In this document: piece by piece, positions 17,096-24,512 of the stretch | How positions within the stretch are numbered: position 1 is the stretch's first letter | How the letters are laid out: every line of letters starts with the position of its first letter | Assembly (NCBI RefSeq): GCF_003545695.1 | Contig: NZ_QUZZ01000002.1 | Span: 434,001 to 498,000, forward strand | Direction: 5' to 3' | DNA: 64,000 bases | Source of the DNA: Taibaiella helva | GTDB lineage: Bacteria > Bacteroidota > Bacteroidia > Chitinophagales > Chitinophagaceae | The notes under the pieces: model-generated | What the model was told of the DNA's origin: nothing | The model's database searches: none | What the model saw: only the letters and a program-made list of their open reading frames with translations | Program-made: the position numbers and the translations under genes

Positions 17096-17790
17096 TGACA
17101 GAGGCAATACAATTTGGAAGCAGAACCATTAACTTCCGTCTGGAATATTCAGACAGGAAATCCCTTGGCATTACCGTAACTCCAGAGATGGAGGTTTTGG
17201 TCAAAGCGCCTGTAGCCACCTCAGTTGAAAAAGTAAAGGAAAAGATTAAAAAGAAAGCGCCCTGGATTATTAAACAGCAGAGCTTCTTTCTTTCTTTCCT
17301 ACCAAAGACCCCAAAACGGAAATATATAAGCGGAGAAACATACCTTTACCTTGGCCGGCAATACAGATTGCTGGTACAAATTCGGGAACACGAATCGGTT
17401 AAGTTACGGGGTAAATTTATTGAAGTAACCGCAAAAGAAAAGTCAAGAGCAAAAAGCCTTTTGCAAGATTGGTATTTGCAGCATGCCACATCAAAATTTC
17501 ATACAATTGCCGCCCCCATTATCGACAAGTTCAGGAAATACAAAGTTGCACCCGGTTCTATTGTATTGCGTAACATGCCGACACGCTGGGGCAGTTGTAC
17601 ACCCCAAGGCAAGATCATTTTAAATCCTGAATTGATTAAAGCGCCTAAAGGTTGCATTGAATACGTGATCATCCATGAACTTTGTCATTTAATTCATCAC
17701 GATCATACGCAGAAATTTATAGACTTACAAACCAAGGAAATGAAAGACTGGGAAAGGTGGAAAATGAAATTGGAGAAATTATTAGCTTAA
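17095..17790 (+). CDS. YgjP-type (M48-like, DUF45) metal-dependent hydrolase
   Basis: 231 residues. The C-terminal half carries the family signature RWGSCTPQGKIILNPELI and the zinc motif HELCHLIHHDHTQKF (HExxH at about 197-201, a later His as third ligand), typical of the YgjP-like metallopeptidase family. The N-terminal part (about 1-90) is a small basic beta domain. By family knowledge it is a cytoplasmic zinc peptidase frequently encoded beside hsdR. Its proposed role in limiting restriction is not established, so I do not assign a substrate. It overlaps hsdR by one base (TAATG), implying translational coupling, and converges with the integrase remnant, overlapping its last four bases. Confidence 0.88.
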   Translation: MTEAIQFGSRTINFRLEYSDRKSLGITVTPEMEVLVKAPVATSVEKVKEKIKKKAPWIIKQQSFFLSFLPKTPKRKYISGETYLYLGRQYRLLVQIREHESVKLRGKFIEVTAKEKSRAKSLLQDWYLQHATSKFHTIAAPIIDKFRKYKVAPGSIVLRNMPTRWGSCTPQGKIILNPELIKAPKGCIEYVIIHELCHLIHHDHTQKFIDLQTKEMKDWERWKMKLEKLLA

Positions 17791-19016
17791 ATTAAATAGT
17801 TATCAAGCTTTTTCTGAACCCGTTTCATATGTTGTGCAACGGATGCAGCATGAATCTTTATGTAGATCATAGTGCTCTCTATTCGCTCGTGTCCCATCAT
17901 CTCTTTGATGGACGTTATGGGTACTCCGTTTAATAACGCAATTGTTGTCGCGAATGTATGTCGCGCCATGTAGAAATTGAGTGAAATGCCCAACTCACAG
18001 ATCTCACTGATGACTTTAAGGTTGGCATTTAAATCTTTATTGGAAACTACAGGGAAGGCTGTATTTCGAAAAGTATCTCCTTTCTTTAATTCATATTTTT
18101 TTAATAAATCTAGCGCTGGCTTTAGTAATGGCACTTTTGCTTTTATATCGCTTTTTAACCTGGTGTATTCGAGCCAAGCTATTTTATCTGTTCCCGTATA
18201 TATTTGGGTCGGTCGTAAAAGCTGCATGTCGGCGGGTGCCATGCCGGTATAGCAACAGAAAACAAATAGATCTCTTACCAGCGAGACCATGGGCTGGTGT
18301 AATTTTTTTAGCTCTATAGCCCTTAATTGGTCCCACCTTAAGTATTTGCTTTCATAGCGTTTCTTTTGGATTTTATAAGAAAGGAAAACATCGCGGTCTA
18401 TGTAGCGCATTTCATGCGCCCAGGTCATTATTTTTTTAATCCGCTCTAGATGCTTCATACAGCCATTATTCGTACAAGGATCATTAGGGCGTATTGGAGT
18501 GGTTAGAATAAATGTTTTCAGTTCATCAATAAAGGCATAGGTCAATCGCTTTAAAGGAATATCACCCGCAATGTATTTAACTTGACAGAAGGCCGCAGTA
18601 TATTTCCGTGTAGCTGCATAGTTTTTTATGCTTCCGGAGGCAAGTTCGCTTTTATATTTTCGGATAGCCATATCCAAAGTTGCAGCATGGTTTTGTCTTG
18701 TTCTCCACGCCCTGAGTAAGTTTTCTTTATTGCATCAGCACTAAGTTCATAACCTTTCATCTGCGCTTCAAAGTAGATGGAGTATAGCTTCGCTCTTACT
18801 GAATCTAGGAAAAGTGAAAGTTGGATTAAGTCATCTCTAATCTGCTTTGGGCCCTTTGCCCAAATCCCACTCATCTCGTTTTATGCTGCCGGGAATACTT
18901 ATCTCTCTAGGCCTCGTATCATCAACCTTGATACAACAGAATATTTTGTAGTCTTTTCTTTTACTCTTGGCTTGTCTGATGTAGAAGGCAATATTGCATA
19001 CGGAATGGCTTTTCAT
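17787..19016 (-). pseudogene. Tyrosine recombinase with two compensating frameshifts
   Basis: The region is 410 codons long if read through, the normal size for Bacteroidota phage-type integrases. From ATG 19016 frame 0 encodes an arm-binding domain (MKSHSVCNIAFYIRQAK ... SIKRDEWDLGKG). The sequence then continues in another frame from about 18850 (WAKGPKQIRDDLIQLSLFLD ... YSGRGEQDKTM) and returns to frame 0 at about 18690 (AIRKYKSELASGSIKNYAAT onward). The catalytic part shows YMARHTFATT and MGHERIESTMIYIKI (His, Arg and nucleophile Tyr). The first Arg position reads YTGMAPAD, as in the TGLAY-type integrases. Two shifts that cancel could be real decay or two base errors in the assembly. Confidence 0.8.
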
Positions 19017-19433
19017 GGCTAATATTTTTAAGATGAAAAGGTGAAAATGGGTTCAATTTGAAGCATCATGACCTACTTTTAAAGACAGGTCAAATAGCTT
19101 CAAATAAGTGGAAATCTTATGATTTCAATGTGAATTTATAATACGCTTTTGGGAAATGACGGTCAGATTGGGCAGGTTGATAATCAATTATTTAATGAAA
19201 CTCGAATCCTGATAGGATTCGAACTAGCCGTTGTAAAGAATTGCATACGTGAAGTTTAGATTGGAGAGGAAATCTTAACTCACGGAAAGACTTACAAAAT
19301 GCTGCTAATTTGGGAACTGTAGCCTGAGAGTGGGGGTGGTTAAGACATTAGAACTGAGTTATTTATCTACTCAGTAGATAGCTCAGTAAATGTAGTTCGT
19401 CGGGGTAAAAAAGTGGCTAAAAATTCAATATAA
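19017..19433. other. 417-bp non-coding stretch between integrase remnant and tRNA genes
   Basis: AT-rich, no gene seen. It contains a 9-bp inverted repeat (19202-19222, tcgaatcct/aggattcga). The right arm plus the next two bases, aggattcgaac at 19214-19224, repeat in direct orientation the T-arm segment of tRNA-Pro at 19476-19486. It may be an attachment-site remnant. Confidence 0.45.
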
Positions 19434-19462
19434 AAGCCTGCAAGTCAATAACTTGCAGGCTT
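19434..19462 (-). terminator. Rho-independent terminator of the tRNA unit
   Basis: A 12-bp stem (19434-19445 with 19451-19462), a 5-base loop, and a T-rich tract on the minus strand right after it (ttttatattgaattttt). It starts 4 bases beyond the tRNA-Pro 3' end. Confidence 0.85.
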
Positions 19463-19465
19463 AAG

Positions 19466-19539
19466 TCGGGAAGACAGGATTCGAACCTGCGACCCCCTGG
19501 TCCCAAACCAGGTGCGCTACCGGCCTGCGCTACTTCCCG
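19466..19539 (-). tRNA. tRNA-Pro (anticodon TGG)
   Basis: Complete cloverleaf on the minus strand, 74 bases: acceptor cgggaag/cttcccg with discriminator A, D-arm with GCGCAGGCCGGTAGCGC, anticodon stem-loop CTGGTTTGGGACCAG, T-arm GCAGGTTCGAATCCTGT. CCA is not encoded. Its 3' end faces the accessory block. Confidence 0.95.
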
Positions 19540-19581
19540 TACCGGTTAATCAGCTGAAAATAAATTTGAGGAAATTTTCAG

Positions 19582-19670
19582 CGGTGAGGGGGGGATTCGA
19601 ACCCCCGGTACAGTTTGACCCGTACGGCAGTTTAGCAAACTACTGATTTCAGCCACTCATCCACCTCACC
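19582..19670 (-). tRNA. tRNA-Ser (anticodon GCT)
   Basis: Minus strand, 89 bases: acceptor ggtgagg/cctcacc with discriminator G, a long variable arm typical of Ser, anticodon loop TTTGCTAA, T-arm with GGGGGTTCGAATCCCCC. It is 42 bases upstream of tRNA-Pro and probably cotranscribed with it. Confidence 0.94.
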
Positions 19671-19788
19671 GTTAATCTTAAAGAACTGGTTCCTTCGTTA
19701 AAGGAGTGCAAAGGTAACGTCTGAAATTTGAATCGCGAAATTATTTCCCGAAATTTTTCATAATTATTTTTTCGCCATCGTTTTGCGC

Positions 19789-21267
19789 TTACATCGCGGC
19801 CAGCTGCACTTTCTGCTGGATTTCCAGCAGCTTTTCGCGATAAGCCTGGTCGGTCTCCATCAGGTTTTCTACCGTCTGGCAGGAGTGGATCACCGTGGTA
19901 TGGTCTTTGCCGGTAAAGTGCTCCCCGATAGTCTTTAAAGAGCTGCGGGTAAATTTCTTGGCAAAGTACATCGTGATCTGGCGGGCCTGCACGATCTCCC
20001 GCTTGCGGGTCTTCGTCAGCAAGTCGTTATAAGGGACATTATAGAAGTTGCAGACCATTTTCTGGATATCGTCGATGCTCAGCTCTTTGAAAGAAGCCTT
20101 CACAAAGTTCTTCAGCACGCGCTTGGCCAGCTCGAGGTCAATCTCTTTCTTGTTCAGGGTGGCCTGTGCAAATAGCGAGATCACGGTGCCTTCAAGGTCG
20201 CGCACATTATTCTGCACGTTGTAAGCTACATATTGTACCACCTCTTCGGGTATCTCCAGGCCTTCGTTGCGCATCTTCATCTCCAGGATAGCCTTACGGG
20301 TATCGTAGTCGGGCGCTTGTATCTCGGCGTGCAGGCCCCAGCGGAAGCGGCTCAGCAGGCGTTCGGGCATGCCGTCCAGGTCTTTGGGCGGTGTGTCGCT
20401 GCTCAGCACGATCTGCTTGCCGTTCTGGTGCAGGTGGTTGAAGATGTTGAAAAACACATCCTGTGTCTTGGTCGCGCTCACCAGCAGGTGAATATCATCG
20501 AGCAGCAGCACATCGATCAGCTGGTAGAAGTGGATGAAGTCGTTTACTTCCTGGTTCTTGGAGTGATCGATGAATTGGTTGATGAACTTTTCTGTACTCA
20601 CATACAGCACCGATTTGTTGGGGTGCTGCCTGCGGATCTCGTTGCCGATGGCCTGCATCAGGTGCGTCTTACCGCAGCCGGTGCTGCCGAAGATCATGAG
20701 CGGGTTAAACGCTGTAGCGCCGGGCTTCTGGGCGATATGCACACCGGCAGTGCGCGCCAGGCGGTTGCATTCGCCTTCGATATAATTTTCAAAAGTAAGA
20801 TTAGGGTTCAGCTGCGGATCGATCTGTACCCGCTTCATGCCCGGTATCACAAATGGGTTCTTGATCTTCTGCGGATCTTCCATTACGTAATCCAGGTTCA
20901 CAAAGTTATTCTCCTTGGATGCCTTGGGGTGTGCGCTTCCGGGCAGCTGCATGGTAGCAGGCTGCTGGCGTTGCTGCGCCGTGGCCTCCATCTGAATCCG
21001 GTATTCCAGCCTTCCTTCCCTTCCGAGTATCCGTTTTATCGTTTTGCCCAGCAGCTCTACATAGTGCTCTTCCAGCCATTCGTAAAAGAACTGGCTGGGC
21101 ACTTGTATTGTAAGAATGTTGTTGGTGAGGGCAACAGCTTTGATGGGTTCAAACCAGGTTTGAAAAGCACGCCAGTTGACGTTGTCTTTAATGATACCAA
21201 GACATTTGTCCCATGCCGCTACTGCGTCAAGATTAGAAGTAGAGTTGTTGGATTGGGATGGAGTCAT
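19789..21267 (-). CDS. dnaA: Chromosomal replication initiator DnaA
   Basis: 492 residues. Domain I lies at about 20-95 (WRAFQTWFEPIKAVAL), followed by a Gln/Ala/Pro-rich linker (about 95-155). The AAA+ domain has Walker A GSTGCGKTHLMQ (about 193-204), Walker B VLLLDDIHLL, and the sensor-1/box VII region ending in LLSRFRWGL. The C-terminal DNA-binding domain (about 400-492) carries the signature GKDHTTVIHSCQTVENLM. It binds DnaA boxes at oriC and melts DNA in its ATP form. Upstream are 260 bp of AT-rich DNA; downstream lie two tRNA genes. The first ATG gives a normal N-terminus (MTPSQSNNSTSNLDAVAAWD). Confidence 0.98.
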   Translation of the reverse strand: MTPSQSNNSTSNLDAVAAWDKCLGIIKDNVNWRAFQTWFEPIKAVALTNNILTIQVPSQFFYEWLEEHYVELLGKTIKRILGREGRLEYRIQMEATAQQRQQPATMQLPGSAHPKASKENNFVNLDYVMEDPQKIKNPFVIPGMKRVQIDPQLNPNLTFENYIEGECNRLARTAGVHIAQKPGATAFNPLMIFGSTGCGKTHLMQAIGNEIRRQHPNKSVLYVSTEKFINQFIDHSKNQEVNDFIHFYQLIDVLLLDDIHLLVSATKTQDVFFNIFNHLHQNGKQIVLSSDTPPKDLDGMPERLLSRFRWGLHAEIQAPDYDTRKAILEMKMRNEGLEIPEEVVQYVAYNVQNNVRDLEGTVISLFAQATLNKKEIDLELAKRVLKNFVKASFKELSIDDIQKMVCNFYNVPYNDLLTKTRKREIVQARQITMYFAKKFTRSSLKTIGEHFTGKDHTTVIHSCQTVENLMETDQAYREKLLEIQQKVQLAAM

Positions 21268-21526
21268 TTAGTTAACCAAGTATATTTTTTCCTGTTTTCA
21301 AATGTAATTTTTTTTCTACAGTCGACAAGGCACTCTTTCGATTATTTTCAATAATCAAAAATCAATCCGTTTCTTAAATCTTTTTCTTAATGAATTCTCA
21401 AAAAAATCAAGTAATACAGGAGCTTCTTTTTGCGTGCTCGTAGCGAGTGCAGCGGTCCGAAAACCAGGTCCCTTTTTCTTTAGCGGGACGACGAAATTCT
21501 CAACATTTTGTTGAAAAAAAAAATTC
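21268..21526. other. AT-rich region upstream of dnaA
   Basis: Probably holds the dnaA promoter. No canonical TTATnCACA box was found. It contains ttctcaaca (21497-21505) and ttctcaacc (21524-21532), 7/9 and 6/9 matches to the box, inside the repeated word aaattctcaac (21494-21504, 21521-21531); the second runs into the stop of the neighbouring gene. A gtccc/gggac hairpin lies near 21469-21488. Whether this is oriC cannot be decided by eye. Confidence 0.3.
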
Positions 21527-22459
21527 TCAACCTATTGTTTGTTTCCCTAGAATTACAGTTTGGGCATTGGCGAGTTTGGTATTTTTTTTGCTGTCAAATG
21601 TGAAGTCTAGTTTGCCCAGGCGAATACCTGCCCATCCCACCTGGTTGACGATAACATCGCGGCCAGCTTTGTTTTTGATCAGGGTCGGCTGATCGAGAAA
21701 AGTATGTGTATGGCCTCCTATAATGAGGTCGATATGCTCTGTTTCGCGGGCAATAACACAGTCGCTTACCTTGTTCCCGGTATATTGGTAGCCGAGGTGC
21801 GACAGGCAGATCACCATATCGCAGCCTTTTTTCTTTTTCAGCTTTTCGCTTAGCGCCAGCGCAACGGGTAAAGGATCCCCGTACCTGGTTTTTCCATAGG
21901 CTTCTTTAGGCACCAATCCCCATAGCTGTATACCCAACCCGAACACGCCGATCTTAAGGCCTGCCTTTTTAAAGATCTTATACGGTTGCGTCTTTCCTTC
22001 CAGCTCAGTATGGTCAAATGTATAATTGGCCACCAGCACCGGGAAAGTGGCATGCGGCAGCTGCCGTGCAAAGCCTTCCACGCCGGCATCGAAATCGTGA
22101 TTGCCCATGGTGCAGGCATCGTAGCCCATCATCGACATCGCTTTGATCTCCGGCTCTCCCTTATACAAGTTGAAATAAGGCGTGCCCTGGAAAATATCGC
22201 CGGCATCGAACAGCAATACGTGCTGCTCTTCTTTCCTGATCTGCTCAATCAACGCAGCACGGGCCGCAATACCACCGAGGCCCTGGTATTTCGAGCCATC
22301 CATAGGGAAAGGATCCAGCCTGCTGTGCACATCGTTGGTATGCAGAATGGTGAGCCGCGTGGTTTCGCCCGCGGCAAGAGCATCAAAAGGAAAGCCGCCC
22401 GCCAGCAAGAGTCCGCTGCCGAGCGCGGTCTGTCTCAGGAATGATCTTCTACTCTGCAT
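21527..22459 (-). CDS. 5'-nucleotidase metallophosphatase subunit (Tat-exported)
   Basis: 310 residues from ATG 22459. The N-terminus MQSRRSFLRQTALGSGLLLA has a twin-arginine signal (SRRSFL); a reading from 22486 would add nine residues. The body is a calcineurin-like phosphoesterase of the UshA/CpdB type with metal motifs LHTNDVHSRLDPF, LFDAGDIFQGT, MGNHDFDAG, ICLSHLGYQ and IGGHTHTFLD. Expected reaction is hydrolysis of nucleotide 5'-phosphates in the periplasm. The substrate-recognition C-terminal domain of UshA is not in this protein but in the gene upstream, whose stop overlaps this start by 11 bases. The pair therefore looks like a split 5'-nucleotidase. Confidence 0.9.
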   Translation of the reverse strand: MQSRRSFLRQTALGSGLLLAGGFPFDALAAGETTRLTILHTNDVHSRLDPFPMDGSKYQGLGGIAARAALIEQIRKEEQHVLLFDAGDIFQGTPYFNLYKGEPEIKAMSMMGYDACTMGNHDFDAGVEGFARQLPHATFPVLVANYTFDHTELEGKTQPYKIFKKAGLKIGVFGLGIQLWGLVPKEAYGKTRYGDPLPVALALSEKLKKKKGCDMVICLSHLGYQYTGNKVSDCVIARETEHIDLIIGGHTHTFLDQPTLIKNKAGRDVIVNQVGWAGIRLGKLDFTFDSKKNTKLANAQTVILGKQTIG

Positions 22460-23198
22460 AGCTGATTCTTTTTTCCAGGGAAGCATTCAGCTTAGCGCCT
22501 TTGCTGTTGAGTTCAGCGAGGTAGTCGATCAGCATGTCCCTTACAAATATGTTGAAGTATGTTTTCTTGCAGGTGGTGAGGAAGTCGCAATTGTCGCCAC
22601 CGTTGGCCAGGTAATCGGAAACGGCTGTATGATAGACCAACTGCTCGTTCAGCGGCTCGCCCTGTATGCGTATGTCCACGGCTTTCTTGTCTTTGATCCG
22701 GAAGGTGATGCCGGCTACGGGCCAGCCGCCCCAGGCAGCGATATGATCGCAGAACGTCTGCATTACCTTGCCGGGTATTTCCACTATCGTCAGCTTATTG
22801 TCAAAAGGCATCATCTCGTATAGCTTGCCTTTGGTTACGGCTCCGGGACTGAGGTAGGGGATACGGATACCGCCGTAATTCAGGATAGATACCTGTGTTG
22901 CCGGATCGGAACGCAGGGCCAGGGCCATTTGCGCATCGGCCATAAAATTGCCCATGGTGCATTCGGGCTGGGCCTTGGACAAAGGCACTTCGCTGTAGCC
23001 GATCACCACATTCATGGCAGTATCCATGCTTTTGCGGTAGGGGAGCAGCATCTGCTCCATACGAGTGTCCTTGCGCAGCGTGGTATCAATTACGGTATAA
23101 GCCGTATGATACTGGCTCACCTGCTTGCGGGAAGCCGAACAGGAAACAAGCAGCAGCAGGGCCAGGCAGGGAGAAAAGCGACGCAGGGCAGGTATCAT
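22449..23198 (-). CDS. 5'-nucleotidase C-terminal-domain lipoprotein
   Basis: 249 residues. Signal peptide with lipobox (LLLLVSC, Cys about 20), then a 5_nucleotid_C domain with YSEVPLSKAQPECTMGNFMA, LNYGGIRIPYLSPGAVTKGK and VYEMMPFDN-like (here LYEMMPFDNKL), and VSDYLANGGDNC. In UshA this domain binds the nucleoside; here it is a separate outer-membrane or periplasm-facing lipoprotein. It is the first gene of the operon with the metallophosphatase. The separate lipobox and separate Tat signal argue that the split is natural, not a frameshift. Confidence 0.88.
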   Translation of the reverse strand: MIPALRRFSPCLALLLLVSCSASRKQVSQYHTAYTVIDTTLRKDTRMEQMLLPYRKSMDTAMNVVIGYSEVPLSKAQPECTMGNFMADAQMALALRSDPATQVSILNYGGIRIPYLSPGAVTKGKLYEMMPFDNKLTIVEIPGKVMQTFCDHIAAWGGWPVAGITFRIKDKKAVDIRIQGEPLNEQLVYHTAVSDYLANGGDNCDFLTTCKKTYFNIFVRDMLIDYLAELNSKGAKLNASLEKRISYAE

Positions 23199-23415
23199 AT
23201 CATAGCCGATCAGGAGGCAAAATTAAGCTACTCATCCGGTAAAGTGGTTAATACAACATTAAATTCAAAAAATCCCCGATGGCCCGTCGCGCGTACTTTT
23301 TCAGCGCCTGCTATAGAAAAATATCCCCTATAAAAAGGTTCATATGCCTGTGCCAGTTCTGTATGGCTATAAGTCTGCTAATACTGCGATATAGGCCTGT
23401 TATTTGTGCCGGTTT

Positions 23416-24123
23416 TTACCGGAAGTGTTTCAGGAAATAGAGGATCCCGTTTTCATCTTCCAGCACCAGCTCGGTAGCGCTGAGCCGCCATACCTTGATA
23501 CGGTGCTCTTTTTGCCCCGCATCGGTAACGACCAGATCGGGCGCTTCCGTTTTTTTTATGGTGTACAAAGGGCCGGGACCCTGTCCTCCGGATACTGTGC
23601 CCAGCCCGGTAGCTCCTTTATCCACCTTAAGTCCTTTGATCAGTGTGCTGTAGTCAATGCCGGGTAAGGGGCCGTTTTTGCCTTTGCGCTTGTACACTTC
23701 CCAATTGCCCTGCAGCAGCGCCGTGTCGATAGCGCTTACCGGTTGTGCCGGCAGATCAATGGCTTCTTTGCCCGCAGCAGCATCTGCCGCTGAAAGATCT
23801 TTAGTCTCCCTGGTGAAGATATGGATGAATTCTTCATCTCTCAGCCGTATTTCATCTTTCGTGTGCTTATCGATACCGAAAGTGAGGTAGCCCATATCCA
23901 GCAGGTCGTTCTGAATGCTGCCTTTGTACTGGAAAGCGCCTTTGCGCATATTCAGGCTTTCTTTGGTGATATCGGAGAGGCGGAGTGTGTCCGTATAGGT
24001 TACGGGTTTTTGTTTCAGGTCCAGCCTTTTTGTTTCTTTCCAGCGGTTGGAAGCCGTATTCTGGGCATGCAGGGAAGGCAGCACGGTAAGGGACAGGAGG
24101 CAAAAGATAAGTACGGGGTTCAT
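23416..24123 (-). CDS. Exported protein with lipocalin-like C-terminal domain
   Basis: 235 residues from ATG 24123 (a TTG three codons upstream is also open). Signal peptide MNPVLIFCLLSLTVLPSLHA. The middle is polar, with a strand pattern (DTLRLSDITKESLNMRKGAF, YKGSIQNDLLDMGYLTFG). The last 90 residues read LLQGNWEVYKRKGKNGPLPG ... LVLEDENGILYFLKHF, like the lipocalin-like domains common in Bacteroidota (W at the start, E..GI.Y.L..F at the end). Ligand unknown. It stands alone, pointing towards the 5'-nucleotidase operon. Confidence 0.72.
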   Translation of the reverse strand: MNPVLIFCLLSLTVLPSLHAQNTASNRWKETKRLDLKQKPVTYTDTLRLSDITKESLNMRKGAFQYKGSIQNDLLDMGYLTFGIDKHTKDEIRLRDEEFIHIFTRETKDLSAADAAAGKEAIDLPAQPVSAIDTALLQGNWEVYKRKGKNGPLPGIDYSTLIKGLKVDKGATGLGTVSGGQGPGPLYTIKKTEAPDLVVTDAGQKEHRIKVWRLSATELVLEDENGILYFLKHFR

Positions 24124-24238
24124 AGCTTGCAAAGTTTACAGACTAAACAGGACATTGCAAAAATTGTTCCAAAAAAGACCGGCAAGCCGCTTGGAATGCC
24201 CGGCGCTTGAAGGATGACCGGATAGCACTAAGCAGGTT

Positions 24239-24304
24239 TTGCTCCTACGGAGCAAGAAATGGTGTGCCGGTTTTGTCTACAAACGTGTTGTCCCTACGGG
24301 ACAA
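24239..24304. repeat. Dispersed hairpin repeat, copies 1 and 2
   Basis: ttgctcctacggagcaa (24239-24255) and ttgtccctacgggacaa (24288-24304), each a perfect stem with a TAC-centred loop. The segment 24276-24301 (tctacaaacgt..t..ccctacggga) matches the reverse complement of 47341-47368, with stem bases changed on both sides. Confidence 0.7.
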
Positions 24305-24463
24305 GATCGACAAGCCGGTCGGGACGCGCAGCGGCCTGAACGGCGGCTTGACAAGACACGGCTCTATGCCCCTGACTGTTTGTGAGCAAAGCACAGAACG
24401 GCAGCGACACTTCACAAAAAACCTCCCTTCATCCGGGGGAGTAAATAGATGGAAGGTAAATTT

Positions 24464-24471
24464 TATCTTTG
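24464..24471 (+). promoter_or_regulatory. Possible -7 element of the M13 peptidase gene
   Basis: TATCTTTG fits TAnnTTTG and lies 41 bases before the ATG at 24513. This supports the internal start over the longer open frame. Confidence 0.45.
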
Positions 24472-24512
24472 GCGGGCATAATCGTATCCCTTCAAACGTA
24501 AAATTTGTTTTA

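Larger units (their letters stand above)
13340..19430. mobile_element. AT-rich accessory block with broken integrase, next to tRNA-Pro
   Basis: Bounds are approximate. The left edge is the composition break inside the chimeric ORF (about 13340). The right edge is the non-coding stretch ending at the tRNA terminator (about 19430). Contents: fic remnant, two dyads, hsdR, a YgjP-type gene and a frame-disrupted tyrosine recombinase. Tyrosine recombinases commonly integrate at tRNA 3' ends, and tRNA-Pro presents its 3' end to this block. An 11-base match to the tRNA-Pro T-arm lies at 19214-19224. No matching copy was found at the left edge, so the block is probably a decayed remnant rather than an intact island. 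Confidence 0.5.
24124..24512. other. Intergenic region with hairpin repeats and M13-gene leader
   Basis: The plus-strand frame of the M13 peptidase is open through much of this region but has no coding character: it would translate hairpin repeats. Contents are two stem-loops of a dispersed family (24239-24304) and a -7 word at 24464. Confidence 0.5.

Noticed and set aside
13868-17790. Complete type I restriction-modification system
   Set aside because: Only the R subunit is present; no methylase (NPPF/NPPY) or specificity subunit sequence was found in any frame around it.
20233-21354. 373-codon open frame on the plus strand
   Set aside because: Opposite dnaA, whose motifs are complete; no family features in the antisense reading.
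21268-21526. Definite oriC
   Set aside because: No canonical DnaA boxes and no whole-chromosome skew available; kept only as a possibility.
21527-23198. Frameshifted single 5'-nucleotidase gene
   Set aside because: Each half has its own complete export signal and start, and the overlap is only 11 bases, so two genes are more likely.
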